Shown here: piece by piece, positions 45,187 through 53,546 of the stretch | Numbering within the stretch: position 1 is the first letter of the stretch | Layout of the letters: each line of letters begins with the position of its first letter | Made by a program: the position numbers and the translations under genes | Notes under the pieces: model-generated | Seen by the model: the letters and a program-made list of their open reading frames with translations, nothing else | Database searches by the model: none | What the model was told of the DNA's origin: nothing | Assembly (NCBI RefSeq): GCF_900109465.1 | Contig: NZ_FOAZ01000004.1 | Location: forward strand, 310,001 to 374,000 | DNA length: 64,000 nucleotides | Reading direction: 5' to 3' | DNA from: Streptacidiphilus jiangxiensis | GTDB taxonomy: Bacteria; Actinomycetota; Actinomycetes; Streptomycetales; Streptomycetaceae

Positions 45187-45797
45187 GCGAGACGGAAGAG
45201 ACCGCGAAGAAGCCGGCCCAGCGCCGCACGGGCCGCCGGCCCGGCGGCGCGGACACCCGTGGCGCGGTCCTGGAGGCGGCCCGCTCGGAGTTCGCCGCGC
45301 GCGGCTACGAGAGGAGCAGCATGCGCGGCATCGCCCGGGTGGCCGGGGTGGACGCGGCGCTGCTGCACCACTACTTCGGCAGCAAGGAACAACTGTTCCT
45401 CGCGGCGCTGGACTTCCCGATCGAGCCCGGCCAGGTGGTCCAACTGGTCCTCTCCGGCGAGCCGTCGGAGCGGGGCGAGCGGCTGGCGCGCTTCGTTCTC
45501 GCCCTCTGGGAGCAGCCGGAGGTGCTCGACCGCCTCCTCGCCGTGCTGCGCACCGCGGTGGGCAGCGAGCAGATCGCGCAGGTCCTGCGCGAGTTCATGG
45601 TCGGCGAGCTCATCGTCCGCCTGGCCGCGGAGCTGGGCGGCGACCAGGCCGAGCTGCGGGCGGAGCTGGTCCTCTCGCAGATCATCGGCCTGGCGGTGGC
45701 TCGTTACGTGATCCGTGCCGAGCCGATCGCGTCCGCGACGGCGGACGAACTCGTCCCCTTTCTGGGCGCGACCCTCCAGGGTTATCTGGGCAACTGA
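45183..45797 (+). CDS. TetR-family transcriptional regulator
   Basis: 204 residues. N-terminal HTH (SSMRGIARVAGVDAALLHHYFGSKEQLF) and a C-terminal ligand/dimer domain (TetR_C_17-like). It is coupled to TerC upstream and lies 63 bases before an ABC-2 transporter, so it likely represses the transporter pair. No operator was identified. Confidence 0.9.
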   Translation: MSETEETAKKPAQRRTGRRPGGADTRGAVLEAARSEFAARGYERSSMRGIARVAGVDAALLHHYFGSKEQLFLAALDFPIEPGQVVQLVLSGEPSERGERLARFVLALWEQPEVLDRLLAVLRTAVGSEQIAQVLREFMVGELIVRLAAELGGDQAELRAELVLSQIIGLAVARYVIRAEPIASATADELVPFLGATLQGYLGN

Positions 45798-45860
45798 CAG
45801 GTGCCTGCACCCTCCAGGGGAGCCTTGACGGGAAGCCTTGCTCGGCACGAAACTCAACGC

Positions 45861-46586
45861 ATGGTGAATTCAACTCCCGCCGTCGACGTGCGCGGGTTGC
45901 GCGTCACGCGGGGTGGCAGGCCGGTGCTGGACGGGATCGATCTGGTCGTCGAGCGGGGATCGGTGACGGGCCTGCTGGGTCCGAGCGGGTGCGGGAAGAC
46001 GACCCTGCTGCGCAGCGTCGTCGGGGTGCAGCGCATCGAGGCCGGGGAGGTGCGCGTGCTGGGCCTGCCGGCGGGGGCGCCGGCCCTGCGGGACAGGGTC
46101 GGGTACGTGACGCAGGCGCCGTCCGTCTACGCGGACCTGTCGGTGCTCGCGAACCTGCGGTACTTCGCCGAGGTGCTCGGCGCGCCGAAGGCCGACCCGG
46201 AGCGGGTGCTCGAGGAGGTCGGCCTGCGGGAGCACGCCAAGGACCTCGTCGGACAGCTCTCCGGTGGGCAGCGCGCCCGCGTCTCCCTGGCGGCGGCGCT
46301 GCTCGGAGCGCCCGAGCTGCTGGTGCTGGACGAGCCGACCGTCGGGCTGGACCCGGTGCTCCGCCAGGAGCTGTGGCAGCTGTTCCACCGACTCGCCGCC
46401 GGTGGCGCGACATTGATCGTCTCCAGTCACGTCATGGACGAGGCCGCGCGCTGCACCGCGCTGCTGCTGATGCGCGAGGGGCGGCTGCTCGCCCACGACA
46501 CCCCGCAGGCGCTGCTCGACGCGACAGGAGCCGCCGACATCGAGGCCGCCTTCCTCGCGCTCGTGGCCGGGGAGGGGGCGCGATGA
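45861..46586 (+). CDS. ABC-2 type transporter ATP-binding protein
   Basis: 241 residues. Walker A GPSGCGKTTLLR, signature GQLSGGQRARVSLAAALL, Walker B LLVLDEPTVGLDP and switch His in VSSHVMDE. The DrrA/NatA-like clade exports drugs or lipids. ATG 45861 has no SD, so a leaderless or coupled start is possible; the longer frame begins at GTG 45801. Confidence 0.9.
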   Translation: MVNSTPAVDVRGLRVTRGGRPVLDGIDLVVERGSVTGLLGPSGCGKTTLLRSVVGVQRIEAGEVRVLGLPAGAPALRDRVGYVTQAPSVYADLSVLANLRYFAEVLGAPKADPERVLEEVGLREHAKDLVGQLSGGQRARVSLAAALLGAPELLVLDEPTVGLDPVLRQELWQLFHRLAAGGATLIVSSHVMDEAARCTALLLMREGRLLAHDTPQALLDATGAADIEAAFLALVAGEGAR

Positions 46587-47320
46587 ACCCGCACCGCACC
46601 CTCGCCACCGCCCGCCGCGTCCTGCTCCAGCTGCGCAGCGACCCGCGCACGGTCGCCATGCTGCTGCTCGTCCCGTGTCTGCTGATCGTGCTGCTCAAGT
46701 ACGCCTTCGACGGGCGGCCCGAGGTCTTCGACAGCCTCGGCGCGCCGCTGCTCGGGATCTTCCCGATGATCGTGATGTTCCTGGTCACCGCGGTCGCCAC
46801 GCTGCGCGAGCGGACCACCGGCACGCTGGAGCGGCTGCTGACGATGCCGCTCGGCAGGATGGACCTGCTGCTCGGCTACGCGCTCGCGTTCGGACTGGTG
46901 GCGTTGGTGCAGGGAGTGCTGGCCTTCGGGCTGACGGTGGGGGTGCTCGGGCTGAGCGTCACCGGGCCGAGCTGGGCGCTGCTCGCCGTCGCCGTGGCGG
47001 ACGGGCTGCTGGGGATGGCCCTCGGGCTCTTCGTCTCGGCCTTCGCCGCGACCGAGTTCCAGGCCGTGCAGTTCATGCCGGCGTTCCTGCTGCCCCAACT
47101 GCTGCTCTGCGGGCTGTTCACGCCGCGCGACACCATGGCCGACTGGTTGCACGCGATCTCGGACGTGCTGCCGCTCAGCTATGCCGTCGACGCGATGAAC
47201 AGGATCACCTCGCAGAGCGGGTTCAGCGGTGCGCTCGCCGTCGATCTGGCCGTGGTGCTGGGCTGCACTCTGCTGGCGCTCGCTCTCGGCGCGGCCACGC
47301 TGCGCCGCCGAACGGCCTGA
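46583..47320 (+). CDS. ABC-2 type transporter permease
   Basis: 245 residues with six predicted helices and the ABC2_membrane pattern (FMPAFLLPQLLLCGLFTPRDTM ... LPLSYAVDAM). The ATG overlaps the ATPase stop (ATGA). With the ATPase it forms a DrrAB-like efflux pump controlled by the adjacent TetR. Confidence 0.9.
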   Translation: MNPHRTLATARRVLLQLRSDPRTVAMLLLVPCLLIVLLKYAFDGRPEVFDSLGAPLLGIFPMIVMFLVTAVATLRERTTGTLERLLTMPLGRMDLLLGYALAFGLVALVQGVLAFGLTVGVLGLSVTGPSWALLAVAVADGLLGMALGLFVSAFAATEFQAVQFMPAFLLPQLLLCGLFTPRDTMADWLHAISDVLPLSYAVDAMNRITSQSGFSGALAVDLAVVLGCTLLALALGAATLRRRTA

Positions 47321-47389
47321 TCAGGACTGGCCCCCTTGTCCGGATTGTCCTAAGGTCCGAAGAGACTCGAGGGACGAAAGGGGCGAAAC

Positions 47390-47506
47390 ATGATGATCCT
47401 TGCGATGATCGGATTCTCGATCGCCGTCATCGCCATCTGCACGGGCCTGCTGGTCTTCATGATGGGTGGCTTGAAGTTCCCCGACGAGGGCCGGTCCAAG
47501 CCGTGA
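47390..47506 (+). CDS. 38-residue single-span membrane peptide
   Basis: Begins MMILAMIGFSIAVIAICTG and continues to a hydrophilic end (KFPDEGRSKP), giving one transmembrane helix with a short cytoplasmic or external tail. SD AAAGGGG lies about eight bases before the ATG. A strong terminator follows, so it is a self-contained gene or the last of the ABC operon. Function unknown; such peptides often modulate larger membrane complexes. Confidence 0.6.
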   Translation: MMILAMIGFSIAVIAICTGLLVFMMGGLKFPDEGRSKP

Positions 47507-47525
47507 CCGCCGCCTGCGGCGAAAC

Positions 47526-47566
47526 ATCAGCGCCCCGCACCGGGCAGGCCGGTGCGGGGCGCTGAT
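47526..47566. terminator. 18-bp bidirectional hairpin terminator
   Basis: ATCAGCGCCCCGCACCGG (47526-47543) pairs perfectly with CCGGTGCGGGGCGCTGAT (47549-47566). It separates the small membrane peptide and the convergent cold-shock gene. Confidence 0.8.
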
Positions 47567-47586
47567 TCGTGCTGCTGAGGCTGAGG

Positions 47587-47793
47587 TCAGCTCTGCGGGA
47601 CGATGTTCTCGGCCTGCGGGCCCTTCGGGCCCTGCGTGACGTCGAACTCGACCTTCTGGCCCTCGAAGAGCTCACGGTAGCCCTGCGAGCTGATGTTCGA
47701 GTAGTGGGCGAAGACGTCGGCGCCGCCGCCGTCCTGCTCGATGAAGCCGTAGCCCTTCTCGGCGTTGAACCACTTCACGGTACCGGTGGCCAT
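47587..47793 (-). CDS. Cold-shock protein A-like, paralogue 1
   Basis: 68 residues, an OB-fold single-strand nucleic-acid chaperone. RNP1 KGYGFIEQ and RNP2 VFAHYSNI are intact. The ATG at 47793 is the only one giving a normal-length protein. It is divergent from a second, 80%-similar copy, which must reflect local duplication. An 8-bp hairpin (47893-47916) lies in the long leader. Confidence 0.94.
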   Translation of the reverse strand: MATGTVKWFNAEKGYGFIEQDGGGADVFAHYSNISSQGYRELFEGQKVEFDVTQGPKGPQAENIVPQS

Positions 47794-48076
47794 AGGAATC
47801 CCCATTCTCCAGAGTTGGTCGGCCGCAGCAGAAGCGCGCAGCCGAGTCGCCGGAATGATCACCCTGGTCGGAGAGACCTCAGAAAGCACGAACGCCCGTG
47901 ATCGCGACCACGGGCGGTGAAGCTTAGGGAACCACGACTGCAACTGATTCAAGACTACAGGATCTGGTTCACGTCACTCTTCGGCGTGGCGTACCGCGAA
48001 CTTCGTGGTCCGTTGATCGAGAACCGTGTACCGTCATGGCTTGCATCACCGCAGAATGAGTGGAGAAATACAGATC
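47794..48076. promoter_or_regulatory. Divergent leader region of the two cold-shock genes
   Basis: 283 bases without coding. It contains a CGCCCGTG/CACGGGCG stem (47893-47916) and an AT-richer centre (TGATTCAAGACTACAGG) suitable for back-to-back promoters. Long structured 5' leaders are typical of cold-shock mRNAs, in which they act as RNA thermosensors. Confidence 0.45.
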
Positions 48077-48280
48077 ATGGCGACCGGTACCGTCAAGTGG
48101 TTCAACGCCGAGAAGGGCTTCGGCTTCATCGAGCAGGACGGCGGCGGCGCCGACGTCTTCGCTCACTACTCGAACATCAACTCCACCGGCTTCCGTGAGC
48201 TGCTGGAGGGCCAGAAGGTCGAGTTCGACGTCACGCAGGGCCAGAAGGGCCCGCAGGCCGAGAACATCACCGTCATCTGA
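48077..48280 (+). CDS. Cold-shock protein A-like, paralogue 2
   Basis: 67 residues with RNP1 KGFGFIEQ and RNP2 VFAHYSNI. It differs from paralogue 1 mainly in the middle ([12 protein letters not shown] for [12 protein letters not shown]) and at the C-terminus (NITVI for NIVPQS). ATG 48077 has a GGAGAAA SD. Expected RNA/ssDNA chaperone. Confidence 0.95.
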   Translation: MATGTVKWFNAEKGFGFIEQDGGGADVFAHYSNINSTGFRELLEGQKVEFDVTQGQKGPQAENITVI

Positions 48281-48297
48281 CGGCACCCGGCTCACGC

Positions 48298-48336
48298 ACG
48301 ACGCCCCACAGCGGTTTGTCCGCCGTGGGGCGTCGT
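48298..48336 (+). terminator. Hairpin terminator of cold-shock paralogue 2
   Basis: ACGACGCCCCAC (48298-48309) pairs with GTGGGGCGTCGT (48325-48336), with a GCGG/CCGC inner stem interrupted by one mismatch. It follows the stop by 18 bases. Confidence 0.75.
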
Positions 48337-48369
48337 CGTTCCCGCCCTCCGCTGCGCGAAGCCCGTCCT

Positions 48370-49119
48370 TCAGACCGAGAACCGCAGGAACTCGCTGGTC
48401 GCGCGCTTGGGCGCGGCCGGGTCGGGGAGGATCGCCAGCGCCTCCAGGCTCGGCTGCCGTTCGACCCAGGCCAGGCCCTGTTCCGGGCCCATCGCGAACG
48501 CGGCGGTGGCGAACGCGTCGGTCCGCGCCAGGCGCGCCGGGCCGGAGGAGACCAGCGTCAAGGAGAGCAGGCCGGCTGCCGACTCGCCGGTGCGCGGGTC
48601 CAGGATGTGCGCGCCGCGCTCCGCAGTACCGGAGGTGGCGACGACCAGGTCCCGCCCGGCCAGCACGGCCGCGAGCGAGCCGGGGCGGAAGGGATCGGCG
48701 ACGCCGACCCGCCAGGGACCGCCGACCGACTGCACGTCGCCGCCGCCGTTGACGCAGTGCTCCGTCGAGCCGGCCTCGCACAGCAGTGCGCAGGCTTGCT
48801 CCACGGCCCAGCCCTTGACCCAGCCGCTCGGGTCGAGCCGCCCCTCGGGGTAGGCGCTGAACCAGCCGTCGGTCAGCTGCTCGACCTCCGCGCAGCGCTC
48901 CAGCACCTCGGCCAGCTCCGGGCTCGCGTCGTCGACGCACGCCTCACCGTGGGCGATCCGACCCACCTCGCTGTCGGCCCGATAGGGCGAGAAGCGGGCG
49001 TCGATCGCGTGCAGCCGGGCGACGGCCGCATGCAACGCCTCGTCCACGGCCGGGCTCGGGTCGCGGACCACGAACGAGAAGACCGTGCCCATGACGTGCT
49101 CGGCGTGCCTGGTGATCAC
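48370..49119 (-). CDS. apbE: FAD:protein FMN transferase (ApbE)
   Basis: 249 residues. ApbE motifs: RFSPYRADSEVGRIAHG near the N-terminus, GWVKGWAVEQACALL, the FAD-binding VNGGGDVQSVGG, AHILDPRTG and the C-terminal TDAFATAAF metal site. It covalently attaches FMN to Thr/Ser of the flavinylation motif in the neighbouring protein. GTG 49119 overlaps the FMN-binding protein's stop (GTGA). Confidence 0.95.
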   Translation of the reverse strand: MITRHAEHVMGTVFSFVVRDPSPAVDEALHAAVARLHAIDARFSPYRADSEVGRIAHGEACVDDASPELAEVLERCAEVEQLTDGWFSAYPEGRLDPSGWVKGWAVEQACALLCEAGSTEHCVNGGGDVQSVGGPWRVGVADPFRPGSLAAVLAGRDLVVATSGTAERGAHILDPRTGESAAGLLSLTLVSSGPARLARTDAFATAAFAMGPEQGLAWVERQPSLEALAILPDPAAPKRATSEFLRFSV

Positions 49120-49688
49120 TTGAGTCCGGCCCGGTCGAGGGCGCTCTGCAGCGACTGCGTGTAGCCGTCGCTGGTGTAGGTGGCGCCGGAGACCGCGTCG
49201 ATCTGCGCGCTCTGGGCGGCCAGCGCCTCCTGGTTGAGGACGGGCAACGCGTAGCTGTTGATGTCCTGGTCCCGCTGCATCCCGTTGGGGTACTGCAGCA
49301 CGTCGATCTTGCTGATCCTGCCGCCGCTCACGTCGATCCGGACCTGGACCGGGCCGTAGCGGGTGTCCACCGCGTCACCGGTCCAGCTGCCGGTCTTCGT
49401 CGTGCCCGAGGTCCCCGAGCTCGCCTTGGCGGACGGCGTGCTGCCCCCCTTCGACGAGCCCGACGAGCCCGACGAGGTCGAGCCGGACGAGCCCGAGCCG
49501 GACGAGGTCGAGGTCGACGAGGAGCCCGAGTCGGCCGCCGCGTTGCCGCCGGAGCTGCTGCTCGTGTCGCTGCCGGAGCTGATGACCGGCGCCTGGGACG
49601 AGGCCGACGCGGTGCCGTGCGGCTTGAGTGACAGCAGCAGGACGACGCCGGCCGCCGTGGCGGTGGTGGTGACGATGGCGCGGCGCAT
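49116..49688 (-). CDS. Extracytoplasmic FMN-binding domain protein
   Basis: 190 residues. An N-terminal signal/anchor helix, then a Ser/Gly-rich linker (about 30-100) and a C-terminal FMN_bind domain. That domain carries the flavinylation site DAVSGATYTSDGY, in which FMN is bound covalently through the Thr. It is the substrate of the coupled ApbE and the electron acceptor of the upstream ferric-reductase-like protein. Confidence 0.92.
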   Translation of the reverse strand: MRRAIVTTTATAAGVVLLLSLKPHGTASASSQAPVISSGSDTSSSSGGNAAADSGSSSTSTSSGSGSSGSTSSGSSGSSKGGSTPSAKASSGTSGTTKTGSWTGDAVDTRYGPVQVRIDVSGGRISKIDVLQYPNGMQRDQDINSYALPVLNQEALAAQSAQIDAVSGATYTSDGYTQSLQSALDRAGLK

Positions 49689-49717
49689 GGCAGGCCTCCG
49701 AGGGAGCAGGGACGGGA

Positions 49718-51100
49718 TCAGAAGCTGAAGGACTCGTGGTGGATGCGGTGCCGGGGCACGCCCGCCGCGCGCAGCGCGGTGACGGCGTGCTCCATGAACG
49801 ACTCCGGCCCGCAGACGTACACGTCGTGGCCGACCAGGCCGGGCACCAGGCTGGTCAGCACGCGCGGCTGGATCGGGTCGCCGACCTCGCTGCGGCGTCC
49901 CACCAGGAACTGCAGCCGCGCCCCGCGCGCCTCCGCGATCGCGGTGAGCTCACGCCGGAAGAGCAGCTCCTCCTCCGCGCTCGCCCGGTAGAGCAGGGTG
50001 AGGTCGCCGCGCCTGGCCGGCAGGGTCTCGAACAGGGCGCGCACCGGGGTGATCCCGACACCGGCGGCCAGCAGCAGCACCTGTCGCGAGCGCCGACGTC
50101 GCGCGGTGAACGCCCCGTACGGGCCCTCGGCGCGGACCTTGGTTCCCGGCGCCAGGCGGGCCACGGCGGCGCTGTGCCCGCCCAGGTCCTTGACCGTGAA
50201 GCGCAGGTAGTCGCGGGTCGCCGGGGCCGAGAGCGAGTAGGGGTTGGCCGCGAGGCGCAGTCCCTTGGCCAGGAACTGCAGCCGGAAGAACTGGCCCGGC
50301 TCGGCGCCGAGCTCGTCTAGGTGGCGGCCGGTCAGGAAGAGCGAGACGGTGCCCGGACCCTCAGTGCGGACCTCGGCCACGCGCAGCTGGTGGCGACGGT
50401 CGAACCGCCACGGTCGCACCAGCCGGAACCAGCCCAGCAGGACGGCAGTGCCGAGGTACAGGCCGTACCAGAGCAGCCGCTCCGGGCCCTCCCCGAGGTC
50501 GGCGCCGTTGCTGAGCTGGTGGGCGAAGCTCAGGGCGACGGCCAGATAGGTGGCCAGGTGCAGGTAGTACCAGGTCTCGTAGCCGAGGCGCCGGCGCGCG
50601 GCCCGGGCGGAGAAGAAGCCGGTGGCGAGCAACAGCAGCGTGCCGAAGGTCGCCTTCAGCATGTCGGGGTAGGTCAGCACCATGGTGACGCCCTCGCCGA
50701 TCACGTTCTTCCGGGCCGTCAGCGCGTAGCCCCAGATGATCGTGACGATGTGCGCGCTCACCAGCCCGACGAGGTAGCGGCCGCCCATCGCGTGCCAGCG
50801 GGCGAGCCGGTCGGCGCCGACCTCGCGCTCGAGCAGCGGGATGCGAGACATCAGCAGCAGCAGGACCGGCGCGGTGAATCCGGCCAGCAGGCCGGTGATC
50901 CGCCCCGCGTTGGTCAGCCACTGGTCCAGGCCCACCACGCCCAGCGTGTTCTTCCACCAGAAGCCGACGACGGCCAGGGCCCCGACGGTGATGGCGGCCA
51001 GCACCAGCCGCGGCACGGTGTCCACGGGCAGGCTGGACCCGGGCGGGCCGCCGCGGTGGGCGCCCGCCCGTGCGGCGTGTTGTTGCGTGGTGGCGCTCAT
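49718..51100 (-). CDS. Ferric-reductase-like transmembrane flavocytochrome
   Basis: 460 residues. Six helices with heme-ligand His candidates (LVGLVSAHIVTIIWGYAL; YYLHLATYLAVALSFAHQL) form a ferric-reductase-like domain. The C-terminal half has the FAD motif (NPYSLSA), the NAD(P) region LLLAAGVGITPVRALF and the C-terminal YVCGPESFM. It moves electrons from cytosolic NAD(P)H across the membrane. First gene of a three-gene operon with the FMN-binding protein and ApbE. Confidence 0.9.
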   Translation of the reverse strand: MSATTQQHAARAGAHRGGPPGSSLPVDTVPRLVLAAITVGALAVVGFWWKNTLGVVGLDQWLTNAGRITGLLAGFTAPVLLLLMSRIPLLEREVGADRLARWHAMGGRYLVGLVSAHIVTIIWGYALTARKNVIGEGVTMVLTYPDMLKATFGTLLLLATGFFSARAARRRLGYETWYYLHLATYLAVALSFAHQLSNGADLGEGPERLLWYGLYLGTAVLLGWFRLVRPWRFDRRHQLRVAEVRTEGPGTVSLFLTGRHLDELGAEPGQFFRLQFLAKGLRLAANPYSLSAPATRDYLRFTVKDLGGHSAAVARLAPGTKVRAEGPYGAFTARRRRSRQVLLLAAGVGITPVRALFETLPARRGDLTLLYRASAEEELLFRRELTAIAEARGARLQFLVGRRSEVGDPIQPRVLTSLVPGLVGHDVYVCGPESFMEHAVTALRAAGVPRHRIHHESFSF

Positions 51101-51326
51101 CGGCTGCTCCCTCCGGACGGTGGACGTTTTCGGTAACCCTGACAGCGCAGGTTCAGAATTCCCTATGAGTAAGAGCCCGATCAGAGGCCGAGCGGGCGCT
51201 GTTCTTGCTGGTCAGAAGCGTGTCGGGCGATGGCGTGCGGGCTTCTGCGGGCGAAGTGATCTCATTGCTTTCTCATGGCTGCTCACTCGACTGCAGCAGA
51301 ATGGCCCCATGTCCCAGGAGACCCTC

Positions 51327-52052
51327 ATGTCCACGCCCACGCGGCGCATCCTCGTCGTCGACGACGAGCCGGATCTCGTCGAGGTGCTGTGCGGTGCGCT
51401 GCGCTACGAGGGCTGGGAGACCCGCGGCGCGGGCAACGGCGCGGAGGCCGTGGAGCTCGCCGCACGCTGGCAGCCCGACGCCATCGTGCTGGACATGATG
51501 CTCCCCGACTTCGACGGTCTGGAAGTGCTGCGTCGCGTCCATGCCGCACGGCCGGAGGTGCGGGTGCTCTTCCTGACCGCACGGGACGCGGTCGAGGACC
51601 GGATCGGCGGCATCTCGGCGGGCGGGGACGACTACGTGACCAAGCCGTTCAGCCTGGCCGAGGTCGTGGTCCGGCTGCGCGGCCTGCTGCGGCGCGCCCA
51701 GCCCGTCTCCGGGCCGTCCGGTGCGGTGGACGAGGCCGCCGACACCGAGGACGTGCTCACTCTGGCCGACCTCGTGCTGGACGAGCGCGCCCACGAGGTC
51801 ACCCGCGGCGGCGAGCTGATCGACCTCAGCCCGACCGAGTACGCGCTGCTGCGCTACCTGCTGCGGCACCCGCGCCGGGTGCTGAGCAAGGCGCAGATCC
51901 TCGACGCGGTCTGGTCCTACGACTTCGGCGGGCAGGCGCACGTCGTCGAGCTCTACATCAGCTACCTGCGCAAGAAGGTCGACCACGGCCGCGAACCGCT
52001 GATCCACACCGTGCGCGGCGCGGGCTACCTGATCAAAGCCCCGCATGCCTGA
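51327..52052 (+). CDS. OmpR/PhoB-family response regulator
   Basis: 241 residues. Receiver with DDEPD, phospho-Asp in IVLDMMLPDFDG and Lys in VTKPFSLAEV, then a winged helix (LSPTEYALLRYLLRHPRRVL ... RGAGYLIKA). ATG 51327 has AGGAG seven bases upstream; ATG 51309 has none. It is 226 bases from, and divergent to, the flavin electron-transfer operon. Confidence 0.93.
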   Translation: MSTPTRRILVVDDEPDLVEVLCGALRYEGWETRGAGNGAEAVELAARWQPDAIVLDMMLPDFDGLEVLRRVHAARPEVRVLFLTARDAVEDRIGGISAGGDDYVTKPFSLAEVVVRLRGLLRRAQPVSGPSGAVDEAADTEDVLTLADLVLDERAHEVTRGGELIDLSPTEYALLRYLLRHPRRVLSKAQILDAVWSYDFGGQAHVVELYISYLRKKVDHGREPLIHTVRGAGYLIKAPHA

Positions 52053-53535
52053 GCAGCACCCGCCCGGCCCGGAGTCCCGGCGTCGCTGGTTCGTCCGGCG
52101 CCGCTGGTTCGTCCGGCCGCCCCGCACCCTGCGCGGACGTCTGGTCGCCGGCCTCCTGGCTCTGCTCGCGCTCGCGAGCACGGCCATGGGCCTGGTCACC
52201 GTCTCCGAGCTGCACAGCTTCCTCGTCGCCAAGGTCGACCAGCAGCTCGCCGAGACCGGCGGCCGGTACGCGGCCAGCCTGGATTCGGTCCGGCACGGCG
52301 ACACCCGGGCCCAGTCCACCGGCACCCTCGGCGTCACCCTCCAGGGCGGCCGCGTCACGGGCGCCGGCGTGGTCGACGGGGACGCCGACGACCGCGCCGG
52401 CGGTGACCCGGACGACCATCCCGCGTTCGGCCCCACCACCCAGGCCGTCCTCGCCGCCCTCCCGATCGGCGGCGGACCGGTCACCCGGCACCTGGGCGCG
52501 CTGGGGGAGTACCGCCTGGTCGCCCAGCACGGCGCCGAGGGGGAGACCCTCGTCACCGGCCTGCCGCTGACCCAGGTCGACGGCACCGTGCACCGGCTGC
52601 TCCTGGTCGAACTCCTGGTCTTCGCCGGACTCTTCGCCCTCACCGCGGCCGGCGGCACCTTCTGGGTGCGGCTCGCGCTGCGCCCCCTGGAGCGCGTCAC
52701 CCGCACCGCCGAACAGGTCAGCGCGTTGCCGCTGGCCAGCGGTGAGGTCACCCTGCGCGAACGCGTCCCCGACGCCGACCCGCAGACCGAGGTGGGACGC
52801 GTCGGCCTCGCCCTCAACCTGATGCTGGGTCACGTCGAGGACGCCCTCGCCCAGCGCCAGTCCGTCGAGGAACGCCTGCGCGGCTTCGCCGCCGACGCCA
52901 GCCACGAGCTGCGCACCCCCGTCGCCGCGATCCGCGGCCACGCGGAGCTGGCGCTGCGCAGCCCCGAGCCGACACCGGAATCCGTGCGGCACTCGCTGCG
53001 CCGCATCGAAGCCGAGTCGCAGCGGATGGGCGCCATCGTCGAGGACCTGCTGCTCCTCGCCCGCCTCGACGCCGGCCGTCCGCTGGCCCGCGAGGAGGTC
53101 GACGTCACCCGCCTCGCCCTCGACTGCGTCACCGACGCCCGCGCGGCCGGCCCCGACCACAGGTGGCAGCTGGAGCTGCCCGAGGAGCCGGTCCTCGTCA
53201 CCGGCGACGCCGACCGCCTCCGCCAGGTCGTGGCGAACCTCCTGGCCAACGCCCGGGTCCACACCCCCGCGGGCACCCGCGTCTCGCTCGCCCTGCGCGC
53301 CACGCCGGACCGGGTCCGCCTGACCGTCTCCGACACCGGCCCGGGCATCCCGCCCGACCTCACCCCGCACGTCTTCGAACGTTTCACCCGCGGCGACCGC
53401 GCCCGCTCCCGCGCCACCGGCTCGACCGGCCTCGGCCTCTCCATCGTCGAAGCCGTGGCCACCGCGCACGGCGGCACCGTCACCGTCGACTCCGAGCCGG
53501 GGCGCACCGTCTTCGAGGTCGTCCTGCCGGTGTAG
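52045..53535 (+). CDS. Membrane sensor histidine kinase
   Basis: 496 residues. Two transmembrane helices (about 30-52 and 183-205) flank a 130-residue extracytoplasmic sensor. HAMP, HisKA (GFAADASHELRTPVAAIRGH) and HATPase (VVANLLANARVHTPAGT; GSTGLGLSIVEAVA) domains follow. The start overlaps the regulator by eight bases. The extracytoplasmic signal may be redox or metal status given the neighbouring operon; that is inference. Confidence 0.92.
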   Translation: MPEQHPPGPESRRRWFVRRRWFVRPPRTLRGRLVAGLLALLALASTAMGLVTVSELHSFLVAKVDQQLAETGGRYAASLDSVRHGDTRAQSTGTLGVTLQGGRVTGAGVVDGDADDRAGGDPDDHPAFGPTTQAVLAALPIGGGPVTRHLGALGEYRLVAQHGAEGETLVTGLPLTQVDGTVHRLLLVELLVFAGLFALTAAGGTFWVRLALRPLERVTRTAEQVSALPLASGEVTLRERVPDADPQTEVGRVGLALNLMLGHVEDALAQRQSVEERLRGFAADASHELRTPVAAIRGHAELALRSPEPTPESVRHSLRRIEAESQRMGAIVEDLLLLARLDAGRPLAREEVDVTRLALDCVTDARAAGPDHRWQLELPEEPVLVTGDADRLRQVVANLLANARVHTPAGTRVSLALRATPDRVRLTVSDTGPGIPPDLTPHVFERFTRGDRARSRATGSTGLGLSIVEAVATAHGGTVTVDSEPGRTVFEVVLPV

Positions 53536-53546
53536 TGCGCCGGCTG

